64,000 nt of DNA, from assembly GCA_039105265.1 (NCBI GenBank), contig JAPFFF010000011.1, forward strand, positions 62,001-126,000. Reading direction: 5' to 3'. Numbering within the stretch: the stretch's first letter is position 1; each line of letters starts with the position of its first letter. Below, one piece after another: positions 32,510 to 43,800 of this stretch. Under the pieces are notes generated by a model that saw only the letters and a list, made by a program, of their open reading frames with translations, did no database searches and had not been told where the DNA came from. The translations under genes were made by a program, and so were the position numbers. The DNA is from Tritrichomonas musculus. Lineage: Eukaryota > Parabasalia > Tritrichomonadida > Tritrichomonadidae.

Positions 32510-35500
32510 TCAGAAATCAAATTTTTTGAATTGGTCAATAACTTCATCCACTTCTTTCATTATTTCAGGCGGAGGCAGCGAGAATGATTTTTCGCCACAA
32601 ACTCTAACCTTATCTCTAATTTTTTCAGAATTATCAATAAACTGTCTCTTTGTTTCACGAATCACCTTCTTTAGTTCGTTTCTCTGTGCCACTGTCATTT
32701 GATCAGGCATGAAAGAGAAGAATTCGGCCAAATCAAGCAAAAATTTCAATGCACTCAGTGTCAATGTTTCAGGAAAGTGAAAAATGGGCAAAAATTGCTC
32801 TTCAAAATAGTCTGAGAAAAATTGTGAAACTTCATTTTTAACACTTTCATTTTCAATATCAAAGATGCAAAGATTTGTTATAACGTGCAATGCTTTAGAA
32901 GCAACCTGAAGAATAGTTTCACTCATTAAAAATTGAGTAGAAGAGAAAAAGCTTTCACGAATGATATTCCAGAAAAATTCTCTTGAAATTCTAGCAATTA
33001 ATGAATTTTCAACTAAAAATGATTGATATTCATTCGGCATTGAAGCAAGAAGCCTATTGAAAAAACTGTATTGAGCAGCGATCATTAAAGATGCTCCAGG
33101 ATTTTCTATGAAATAGTTAGAATCAGAATGACTGCCATTTTCGCTGTAATCATTATTAGAATCTTTTTCTCTTTGTTCGCTTTGAATACTTTGAATTGCC
33201 CTGATAATAAAAACATTTTGAAGAATATCAACACTTGTCATTTTAATTATTGATTCAGCAGCAGCATAAACAGAAGCCTTCAAAACAGGTGTATCAGCTT
33301 CAATATCATCTGCAAGATTTCCAACTAAATTTGTTTCTTGATCACGAAAACTACTTTCAAGCCCATCCAACTTCATACAACTCAATAAAGAATAAATACC
33401 AAGTTTGATATGCCTCGAATAAACATTCCTATTGAGAGCTCCAAGGGCATGACAAGCATGATTAAATATCTTAATTCGATCTTCGATGGTTATTTCACCA
33501 AGTTTTTGATCACTGAACAAGAATAAAGAAATGATACCTACTGCCTGCGATAAAAAATTAATTGAATTTTCATTAACTAATGAACTCATTTTTTCAAATA
33601 AATGTATTATAAATTGACACCAAATTTTGGCCCAGTGGCCTTGATTGTCAACCATTCTTTTAAGTGCTGAAGTTGATGAAATATAAGCTATGGTTGTTTC
33701 AAAAATTCCACGTGATACACATTCACCTTCTCTGCTATCATCTATTCTCTCAATGAACTCATCAAACAAAACAATTTGCTGTCGGCTTTGTTCTCTGAAT
33801 CCGTTTGTTTCCATTAAAATGCGAAACGTGAGAAGAGTTGTGCTGCTAAATGAATCATGCATACTATCCATTGTTTCTCGAGCAAGAAGTTGAAGGAAGC
33901 AACCAATTGTAGTTAATGAACATCGTGAATTGGCTGCTTGGAGCATACGAAGCTGTTTATCGAAAAAGCTCTGCGGTGATATACGAAGTAAATTTAAAAG
34001 TGGCTTTGATGTCAACGGATCGTCACAAATCATTAAGAAAAATTTAAGTGAATTGGCAGCAAAAGAGGGATAGTTTTTAGCTGCTTCGGTTTCTTTCATC
34101 TTTCTTAATATTTCGGGTAATATACCTTTTTCTAAGGTTGAATTGATAATTGATTGTGGTGGGTCCATTAGATCAAAATTACAAACATGACGAACAAAAT
34201 AAGAAGATGATCGTAAAGATATCAAAAATTCAAGTAAAGTATTTCGAACATTTCTTCCTTTTTCTTCAAATTCTTTATCATCAACATCAATAACTTTCTT
34301 AAATGACAAAATTGCTTTAGCCTGAGGACGTGAAAAAACCACTTGCGTTATATTTGGCGAATCCTTCGCTAAATGCTGTGCAAAATTCAGTGTAACGAGT
34401 TGAAGATCATAATCATTTGAAGCCACACATTGTATAATTTTAACAAGGGCGCTTGATGACCATGAAAATCGTTTTGTTATTGGTGTATAAAAGATTCTGT
34501 CAGAAGGATTCATTGTTTTAAGAAATTCTGGTTCATTCTCTATTATCAATAAAAGAAGACGAAACATACAAAGAAGCGACTCTTCAGGTATATCATCTTC
34601 ATTAATTAAAGTTATTAATTCACCAATAAATCGAAAATCGCACAAGGCTGTTTGCATCAAGCATGCATAAGCCTTTTTATTATCCAAAAGTAGTAAATTT
34701 GTCCATGTTTGGCAAATCTTAGATAATATTGACCATTTTTCATGGAAATGTGAATAAATTCGACTTCTTAACTTTAATAAACCTTGTTCCAATAAAAACT
34801 GATGCTGTATTTTGAAGTATCTTGATCCATATTCAAGTATTTCAGGGGAAGGCTTTGATGCTAAGAAAGATGATAAGAATACAATGAATGATCGCATTAG
34901 AGGGTATGTTTTTGCATCTGTTTCTACAACATCAATATCACTAATAATTCCTCCTTTACCAGTTTGTACCGAATTTTTGGTCAATATTTGGCTGCTTTCA
35001 AGCTGTTGCCATATATCTTCAGCTCTTCTTGTTTCAACAGTGATTGAACTTAGAGTATCAAAGATTGCTGCTTTTAAAGATGCAGGAATTGGTGATGAGA
35101 TTAAATTGATAAGTGATGGCACAAAACTAGCTTGATTTTCATCATAACGCCTGTTTGGATCATCCAAAATATCATCTCTTATTGCTTTGCTGTAGGTAAA
35201 GAAGCCACTTAATAAATGCAATATTGCTTCTAATGAATTAGCATCATCATAATCAAGTTTATGCTGATTAATTTCATTATTTTGAAAATCACTTGCATAA
35301 CCACTAAAAACTTCAACAATATGTTTGAGATTATTAATGTCAGAAAGCGACTCATTTAGGCGTTTGTAAAAATTATCAGCAATAGCTGTACTTTTTGTTA
35401 AAGCAGCTAGAGTGTCAATGAAAGTAGCAAAAAGAGATTTAGATATAAAGTCAGTTGCATAGTGAATAAAAACATTTCCTTCTTGATGAAATTTGTATGC

Positions 35501-36190
35501 AAAATCGTCATTTCCTTTTCTTAATCTTGATATATTACCAACGAGGCGTAGAAATGACTGAAAATCTTTTGAATGTTCGTCATTTCCAGTTGAGTTACGC
35601 TCACTATCACGAAATGCATTAATTCTATTCGTATAATTCTCGGCTGGAATTAAAACGAATATTTGCCCTATTGCAGTTAATATGTGCTGGAAAAAACAAG
35701 AAGAACATAAGGTTGATTGCAGAATAAAAACATCAGCAAGAAAAGATATATATTTTGGTTGGAAAGACGAATCCATAAGTTCGTCATCTCCAGAAATAAT
35801 ACCGAATGCTGCTTTCATTAATTGCTGAAGTTGGGGACATTTTGTACAGTTGTCCCAGTCATCATGTAAAACTGACCGTACTTGATCAGAAAATTGTTTT
35901 ATGTTTTTTTGACTTTTATATAATAAACAGAAAAATTGTGATACGTATAGAAGAGCTTTATAAAAAGGATGAGCTTCTCTTTCACGCAAAGAACCACCAA
36001 ATGGATGTCGGGTAAATATTTCGTAGTTCAGAATCAATGTATTTGTAGGAATATTAAGAATATTTGATATGGTATCTTGAGATTTTTGAATAGTCGAAGT
36101 AATTAAATTTGCATCAATTTCATCACAGTTTAAAATTTCGAAAAAGTCGTGTTCGGGATCGTTATTAGTTGCATTTTCATTTTTAGTCAT
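32510..36190 (-). CDS. Nup205/Nup192-like inner-ring nucleoporin
   Basis: Nup205-type proteins are large alpha-solenoids of the nuclear pore inner ring. The 1226-residue protein is helical throughout. The most telling block, near residues 363-395, reads SSPIPASLKAAIFDTLSS followed by IWQQLESSQIL, which closely follows the pattern C-x-I-P-x-x-L-K-x...F-x-T-L...W-x-x-L-E-x-x-Q-I-L in Nup205. It is followed by TYPLMRSFIVFLSS, matching the family's Y-P-L-T-R-A-F segment. It is shorter than animal Nup205 (about 2000 residues). The start at 36190 reads TTAAATG, with TTTCATATT just upstream. Confidence 0.72.
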   Translation of the reverse strand: MTKNENATNNDPEHDFFEILNCDEIDANLITSTIQKSQDTISNILNIPTNTLILNYEIFTRHPFGGSLREREAHPFYKALLYVSQFFCLLYKSQKNIKQFSDQVRSVLHDDWDNCTKCPQLQQLMKAAFGIISGDDELMDSSFQPKYISFLADVFILQSTLCSSCFFQHILTAIGQIFVLIPAENYTNRINAFRDSERNSTGNDEHSKDFQSFLRLVGNISRLRKGNDDFAYKFHQEGNVFIHYATDFISKSLFATFIDTLAALTKSTAIADNFYKRLNESLSDINNLKHIVEVFSGYASDFQNNEINQHKLDYDDANSLEAILHLLSGFFTYSKAIRDDILDDPNRRYDENQASFVPSLINLISSPIPASLKAAIFDTLSSITVETRRAEDIWQQLESSQILTKNSVQTGKGGIISDIDVVETDAKTYPLMRSFIVFLSSFLASKPSPEILEYGSRYFKIQHQFLLEQGLLKLRSRIYSHFHEKWSILSKICQTWTNLLLLDNKKAYACLMQTALCDFRFIGELITLINEDDIPEESLLCMFRLLLLIIENEPEFLKTMNPSDRIFYTPITKRFSWSSSALVKIIQCVASNDYDLQLVTLNFAQHLAKDSPNITQVVFSRPQAKAILSFKKVIDVDDKEFEEKGRNVRNTLLEFLISLRSSSYFVRHVCNFDLMDPPQSIINSTLEKGILPEILRKMKETEAAKNYPSFAANSLKFFLMICDDPLTSKPLLNLLRISPQSFFDKQLRMLQAANSRCSLTTIGCFLQLLARETMDSMHDSFSSTTLLTFRILMETNGFREQSRQQIVLFDEFIERIDDSREGECVSRGIFETTIAYISSTSALKRMVDNQGHWAKIWCQFIIHLFEKMSSLVNENSINFLSQAVGIISLFLFSDQKLGEITIEDRIKIFNHACHALGALNRNVYSRHIKLGIYSLLSCMKLDGLESSFRDQETNLVGNLADDIEADTPVLKASVYAAAESIIKMTSVDILQNVFIIRAIQSIQSEQREKDSNNDYSENGSHSDSNYFIENPGASLMIAAQYSFFNRLLASMPNEYQSFLVENSLIARISREFFWNIIRESFFSSTQFLMSETILQVASKALHVITNLCIFDIENESVKNEVSQFFSDYFEEQFLPIFHFPETLTLSALKFLLDLAEFFSFMPDQMTVAQRNELKKVIRETKRQFIDNSEKIRDKVRVCGEKSFSLPPPEIMKEVDEVIDQFKKFDF

Positions 36191-36890
36191 TTAATATGAA
36201 ATCGAGAATTAACTAACCGCCCAAAATTGAATTCAAATGAGCTATTTTAACTCTGAAAACCTCATATGATTCTTATTTACCCAAAATCATTTTAAATTTA
36301 CCAGAGTATTAATATTTTATTAAAAAAATTAAAAGTTTCCAAAATGAAATTGAAGAGAATGAAATTTTGATAATGTTTTTGTCATGAAATCAATTCTTAC
36401 TAATCAATCGATTTATATTGTAAATTTCTTTCCTAAATGCAAACTTGATCAAATACAAAATATATGCTTTTCAAAAAAAAAAAAAAAATATGATGCTTGG
36501 GTTATTGATTATTCTTTATTATTTGTTAACAATTCCTTTCTTGAATAATTAAATATCAACACTTGTTCAATTGGATTAAATAATAATAATAATAAAAAGC
36601 AAAAAAAAAAAAAAAAAAAGAAATATAATATTTATATATAAATTACAAAAAAAAAATATTAATAGGATTTTATATATTATCAATACAATAAATATATTGC
36701 CATACTAGTATTTAAAATAGAAAGAATTTGAGATAGATTAAATTATATTCTAAAAATAATGCCATATAAATAAATTCAGCTCAAATAAGAATAAATCCGT
36801 AGAAAAATTCAAATGATTTTTGTATTTCAATTACAAATATACAAAAATCTTGAAATGATAATAATATTTTGATGGTAATTATCAATCAAA
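36191..36890. other. AT-rich intergenic region, 0.7 kb
   Basis: No gene is seen. There are poly-A tracts near 36473-36488 and 36602-36619 and many ATAATA-type simple repeats. Confidence 0.6.
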
Positions 36891-37484
36891 CTAGCAACAA
36901 TTTCCTTTCGGCTTTGCTTCATCATCTTGAAATTGTATTGATGATTTCAATGATTTAGATGGCTCGTTTTGAGATGAAGCAGGCATCCTTTCAACAATAT
37001 TATTACAAATGGAATTGAATACAGAATCTATATTTTCATTTTTTAAAGCACTCGTTTCAAAATACGGAGCATTGTATTTTGCAGCTAATTTTTGAGCATC
37101 TGCTTTGTCAACAACGCGTTTATCTTCTAAATCGCACTTGTTTCCGGCAAGAACAATAAAAACATTATCACCACGGGCTTGTTTAAGTTCACCGATCCAT
37201 TTATTAGCTTTTTGGAAACTACTTAAATCAGTGATATCAAAAACGACGATTCCAGCTTCTGAATCTCTATAAAATAATGGAGATAAAGCATGATACCTCT
37301 CTTGCCCAGCTGTATCCCATATATCGAGCGATATTTCTCTGCGTTTATAAGTCAGATTTTTTTGTGAAAATGCTGGTTGAGTCGTTGTGAGTGTATGAAG
37401 AGAAAAATCTCCATTTACATATCGATTTACAATTGATGTTTTTCCAGTATGCATTGATCCAACAAGAACAAGTTTAACTTTCAT
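36891..37484 (-). CDS. Rab GTPase, Rab21-like
   Basis: This small GTPase of membrane traffic has its P-loop GSMHTGKT at residues 9-16, switch-II WDTAGQERYHALSPLFYRD at 56-74, NKCD at 115-118 and SAL at 145-147. The C-terminal GNCC gives two cysteines for geranylgeranylation. The wording of switch II (YHALSPLFYRDS, then AGIVVFDITD) and of the QKANKW segment is closest in my memory to Rab21, an endosomal Rab. The catalytic Gln (Q61) is present, so it should be a normal GTPase. The start is the ATG at 37484. Confidence 0.9.
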   Translation of the reverse strand: MKVKLVLVGSMHTGKTSIVNRYVNGDFSLHTLTTTQPAFSQKNLTYKRREISLDIWDTAGQERYHALSPLFYRDSEAGIVVFDITDLSSFQKANKWIGELKQARGDNVFIVLAGNKCDLEDKRVVDKADAQKLAAKYNAPYFETSALKNENIDSVFNSICNNIVERMPASSQNEPSKSLKSSIQFQDDEAKPKGNCC

Positions 37485-37837
37485 ACTATATGTTATTTTT
37501 AAGACGAGGTGGTTATATTTTCTATTTGTAAAACTTTTTTTAAACTATAAAACTAAATTATAACTATTATTAGAAATATTTTTTATATAAAAAATAAAAA
37601 ATAATTTTTTAAAATGGCTTTATTCAAAAAATCAGAAGATATAAGAATAAAACATTTTATTGATGACATATGATATAAAAAAAAAGAATAGAAAGATTAT
37701 GTCCAAGTTCAATTTACCAAATATTTTAATTAAATCAAAGTGAAATACTCGTTTATTTATCATATCTTTGCTAATTATTTTCTACAAAAAATAAAAAAAA
37801 AATAATATTAATAATTATAATGTATATATATATAAAG
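37485..37837. other. AT-rich intergenic region
   Basis: Nothing but AT-rich sequence with short poly-A and TATA-type runs is seen. Confidence 0.6.
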
Positions 37838-40800
37838 CTATTTATCTCCTAAACGCAAAAATTCATCAGGCGTGAGCAATGGTGGAACATTTTTTTGTAT
37901 CTTGAACTTCATCCACAAATTAGTATCATCAATAAATTTAGTTGAAGGTTTAATAACTTCCCAATGACCACTTATAAAATAGTCAGCCTTAGGTGAAATT
38001 GAACCCATAATTTTATTTTTAAATTCAGTAGAAATTTTGAGGACTGTTTTCGTTAAATCTTCGAAATTGCTTCTCTTTGGCTCTTTAGTATTTATTGGAA
38101 AAGTGTCAAGAATTGAACTAAAAGGCAAAACTTTTATCGATGGAGCTTTTTTGTCATTAATTGGTACAGTTAAAAGAATTGATAAAGCATTCAAATTAGA
38201 ACAATTGACAAGGGAGACACTAATTTTCTCTTTTGGTGCAAATTTGTTGATATTTTCGATGACACATTTGGCAGAATGTGCCCAGCCACCTTCATTGATG
38301 AGTGGTACTGTTGAAATCATTGGATAAAAAATAGAAAGCGCTTTAATAAAATCAATTGCTTCTTTCATCCATGGCAAACAGTTAGCTGCCTCGTTAAAAA
38401 TAATCAATAAAGCTTGTGCGTTTAAATCATTTTTTTCAAGTTCATCATCACCAGGATTTGCATTTTTTTGCTGGTTATTACTAAACATACTTGCCATTTT
38501 TGTATTAGTTGTTGTATTTGTAGTATTTCCTGTATTTGTAGTAGTGGCTGTGACTGTATTTGAAACATCAATAGTATTAGTGGTTGTTGCTGTTCCTGTA
38601 GTCGCTGCTGATAACGATGCCATAGGATTAGTCATACTTGCTTCTGTTGTGGCTTGCGATTGACTGGCTGTTGTGGTTAAATTTACATTCTCGTTTTCTT
38701 TGCTGTTATCTCCTGTTATTTGCAAATTTTCGTCTGTTTCATTGTCATTTGTTTCCGAAAGTGTAGGCGGCTTTTCTTTAATACTGTCAATTTTTCGCTG
38801 ATTTTGTATCTTCGAAATTATTTTGGAGGAAATCGTGAAAATCCTTCTTTTTAGGTCTGCTGAAGCATTTCCAACCATCAATGAATAATGAACAAATGCA
38901 CTATTCAATTGTTTGTCTGAAGCTTGTTGGATCAACAAATCATCTTCTTCATCATTACTCAATTCTTGCTCTTCTTGAGCCAATGCCAAGTTTCTCTTTA
39001 TATTAGTTCTTCTTAAGACTATCTTTACAAATTTAATGTCAATTGCATTCTTGGTCGCCTTTTTTTCAAAATTTGTAAATGCAGCTCGGGCAGTAGAATC
39101 ACTCTCTAATTCATTGAAATAAGGCTTCAATGCAGCAAGAACCTCATCCTGTGCATCACGTTCCGTAATCTTTGAAGAAAGACAATTTTCAAACAAAGGA
39201 AGCATATTTTCGAAATATGCATCAACTGACACAACAAATGACAGAAAAGACTCAATAAACCTCAAAGCAAGAATTTCATTATTCTCAAAATGAGTTTTGA
39301 ACAATTTGAAAGCTTCATCAATGAAGTCATAAAGTAATGATTTATCTTCATTAGGGTCATGAACACTTAAAAAATAAGCAGTACTCTTACAAACTCCAAT
39401 TAAAAGATCAGTAATTATTCGATGATCCATTTCAGGATATTTAAGAGAATTTAGAATAATCAGTGACATATAAGCAATTCTTAGGTTTTGAGTTCCTATC
39501 GTCCATCTCATTGCTTCTTTTGCCCATTTCACAATGAGTGACTTCCTCTTCTTTTGTGGAGCTGGTGGGGTTGATTGACTCCTCAATGGTCTGAAATTTA
39601 CATTATTTTTAATTGAATGTTTTGCATGAGGATGAATTATTTCGAAATTCTGAGATTCAAATTCATCATCTGTTGTTGACAACATATTTGCTGGTGAAAA
39701 AGTCGATGAGCTAGAATTTTCAGTAATTATGTCATTATCAGCTATAAATGGATTGTTACTAAATTTACGCGCTATTGGTATTTGAAAAGGTTTAGTAATA
39801 GTAGTTGGCGTTGCCGGTCTTTTTGCTGAAAGTGAACCAATTGGCACTTTTATGCTAGATTCATCAAAATGTAATGAACTATTATTTGATATTGATTGTG
39901 AATCATCTGATATTTCAATATTTGGCAATTCTTTACCATTAGAACTATTTGCTTCATTTTTCTTTCTTTTTTCTTCTTCTTTTAATCTTTCTTCTTCTTT
40001 TTTTCTTCTTTCTTCTTCTTTTTTCTTTTCTTCTTCTTTCTGATTCTCTTCAAATTTCTTTTGCATTTTTTCATCAATTTCACATATCTTTTTATTGAAA
40101 TCCGCAACAAGATTCTGAATTGATATCGTAGATAAAGTTCTTCGAGTATATAAAATTTCATATTTCTTACAGAGTCTCTTCAGAAGTGATTGAGTTTGAT
40201 TTGCATGGAATAAAATTGCAAAGTGAAGAAGCTCTGGAAGAAAGTTTTCCATATAATCTTTGAACTTTTTGAGGGCAGTTATAAGGACATCAACAATCCA
40301 AAATTCATTATCCATATCTTTCTTCTTTTGATATGTAACATATGCATAATATGCAAATTTACATCTTTTTGCTAAGGTTTTTGGTATGATTGTCATTGAT
40401 TTGTCTTCAAGAAGTTGTTTAAATAATTCGCTTTTGAGTTCAGTGTGAGTATCTTTTTCCGAATCATTATCATTCTTTAAGTCCTTTTCACTTCTTGGAT
40501 TTTTATCAGTTGCATATTCTGTAATAAAAACAGGAACAGTATATTGATTATCTTTGACTTTTAGAAGTGTAGCCCAGAGATCAACAATTCGTTGAAAATC
40601 ATGATTATATTTATAAATGATTGTTATTTCCATCAAATCATTTAAAAACTGAATGGAAGGATAAACTAAATATGATACTTTTGAAGGAATGCAAACTTTC
40701 TGATTAGGCAATAATCGGAATTTGATAATCCATTTTTTCAATATTTCTACCATAACTTTAATTGTACCTTTAAACTTTTTATCTTTCATTTGTTCTAGCG

Positions 40801-43800
40801 CAGCTTTCACAAGTTGTTCCGTAATTCTCTCAAAATGAGTTGCAGGATCTTTTAAGATTTCGTCAATTGATTCTTTTTGATTATCATTTGAATGACTCCT
40901 ATGAGGATAAACTTCGTTGAATTTTTCAAGGAAATCTTTCGCATATGGAGAACCTGTTTTTAATCTTAAAATACCAAGTAGAAGCAATAATCCAGCATGA
41001 CGATTGTAAAAATTAGAAACGCCGGGATTACTACGATCCAATTCAAATATTTGCTGGTGAATAGCAGTAAAGAATGCATCAGCCATCATCCCTTTCCTTC
41101 TGAAACATGAATTGGCGAAAAGTGGGAAATAATCAAATGTGTTTAATTTAAGAAGTGAATATAAAACATTGTAACCATACCGTTCACAGTTAGATATTGT
41201 TTTAATTTCAGGTTCTTTACACATTGGAATAATTTTATTTGCCTTATTTATGATTGTTTGTAATACCCAAGCTGCATATGTCTTAACTGTAATATATTTC
41301 GGATTTTCTTTATCATTTAAATTTAATAAAAAGCATAAATATTCCCAGATGAATTTGGCTGCTGTTGGCTTCTTTTCGACAAATAAGATATTATTTGCAT
41401 TATTATCATTACTAGTAATTGGAATATAACATTCCATACAAAAGTTAAGAAATATTAAAAAGCTAAGCGTTATTTGTTGAAATTCTTTAGAATTTTCTTT
41501 ACTTTCAACTATGCTTTGTAATATGTCCATTGTATTTTCATCTGAACAAATAATGAAATACATTTCGATTGAAGTTAACTGAATCATTTTACTTGAAATT
41601 TTGGTTCCTTCAATTGCAGAAAGCATTAGATGTATTGATGGAAGAACATTTAAAAACAATTTGGCAAGATTCATAGGTTTAAATTGATTTAACTTTGCAA
41701 AAGTAATTTGTTGGTCTTTGTTTGAAGTTGTGGTAATCGAACTTACCTTTTTGAGAATATTTTTCAAAATATTAAATATCATTGGAACAACAGTATAATT
41801 CACATGCTTAAGAGCTTTGAAAATCAAGTTATATTTTTCATAGTTAAAACAATTATAAATTATTCCTTCAAGTTGTTCTGAAAAAGATTCAATTTGATCA
41901 TTTGACATTATTGGAATTTCATATACAAAAAGATTGTTTTCAAAACAATCAATAATTGTACAAGAAGAAATAAAAATGACCAAAAGGCCTAAATCAAGGT
42001 GGCCATGATTTTTATCGTCTATTTCTTTGATATGCCCAGCATATTTCTGACAATGCTCTTTAATTCTTTTTAATAATGAGTTGTATTTGCTGTAAATAAT
42101 AACACGACCAAATTCAGCTAGAAAGAACAACCAAGGTTCTTGATAATTTGAATACAACAAGTTTGCAAAACTAAAGACATCTTCCATATACTCATTTTTT
42201 CCTGGCCTCTTAGGGAAAGTCTGCAGCATTATGCTGTGATTAACATTGGACGCAATTGCTGGAATATGATCTTCAATTTGTGAATAAAGTCCTTGATTTT
42301 GAAGTAATTTATTTGCTCGAATTAAAAGATCAAAAGCCACTGATCTTAAAACTGGATAATTTGAAGCAAGTCCAAGTAAAGCTACGAATTCAATATTGTA
42401 TTCATAAGCATCGTCGTCTTTTGGAGTGTTTGGTTCAAGTAAATCAGTAATCTCAATAAGCATTGTTAAACAGATGTATAAAACTTCCATTTTTTGTTCA
42501 ATATCAAGACTCATTTCAATTAAAACGGCACAAAAATCCATTCTCTTTTCTTCTTGTTGAAATATTGATTGGCAGATTGAATAAGCTGGCTTGGAAACTT
42601 CTTCATCTGAAAGGGCTGAAAGACGAACAAAACTTTTCATCCATTCTTTGGTTAAAAACATTTTTGAGTTTACAAGATATGGAATGATTCTGACAATTTT
42701 GTTGGAGTTATCATCTCTATCCTTTTGAATTTGATTTTCTTCACTTTGAAAATTCGTTTCTGTTCCAATATCAATATGAAGCTTATTAAAAGCTTCTAAA
42801 ACTGATTGGTTAGGATTACTGGTTTTATTAGCTTTCATTGCTTTATTTTTGTAACTTTCTGTAATATGTAAACTATAACCTTGAAGGGAACTGATCATTT
42901 TTTGCATTTTCGTATTGGCTGTATTTGCAAATTCTGTGTTAAAACTATCAACATCTTCTTTAGAAACACCATTCGAACGTTCCATAAACTTTTCGTCATT
43001 AATCATTGGAACTATACTCATAAAAACTTTAAATTGTGGACTATCAATGTCTGTATTTACAAAATGAGGAAATATGTTTTCAATAAAGTTTTTGAAATCC
43101 ATTGCAGCAAGACGAACAATAATTTGCTGAATAATTGATGAACACGAGTTAAGATATGGAGATGTCAAAAAGTATTGATTGAATATTTTTGTTAAAGTTT
43201 CAGGGCGAAGGGAATCTGGCACTTCCCATTCTAGAAATTCAAGGCTATTCTCTCGTTTATTTGGAGACCAAACAAAAAATAAAAAGTCAGGATGAAGATT
43301 ATGATCAAACATCATCGTTCGAAATGAACGAGCTGCAGATAGAATTCCATCTTCAGTCTGGGCCAAAGGAAAAACTTTGTCAAAAAAAAACTTTTCTTTT
43401 TCTGTAGGGGACCAATCTGTAAAAGGAAGTAATGTTACAATTAAATCAATAGCACCTGGATTACTTTTAGGAACATTTTCAACAAATGATTTTGCAATTG
43501 CAAGTATTTTTTTAATGCAATCCGACTCACCTCGGTAAGTACTTAGTATAGTTGAAATTGAAATAAACATTGAGGATGTTAAAATTTTTTTCCTCATTGC
43601 TCGTTTTAAATGACTGGTCATAATTTCAAGGATATCATCTGAATGACCGCCCTTTTTATTATCAAGACGAACAAATCTCATGAGCGTAAAAAATAAATCA
43701 TATTTATTAATAATAAGTTGCGTAAGTCTATCAAAAAGATCGTTTTGGCTAAGATTTGATATGTATGAAAAAATAACTGACCACTGCTTTAATAACATTA

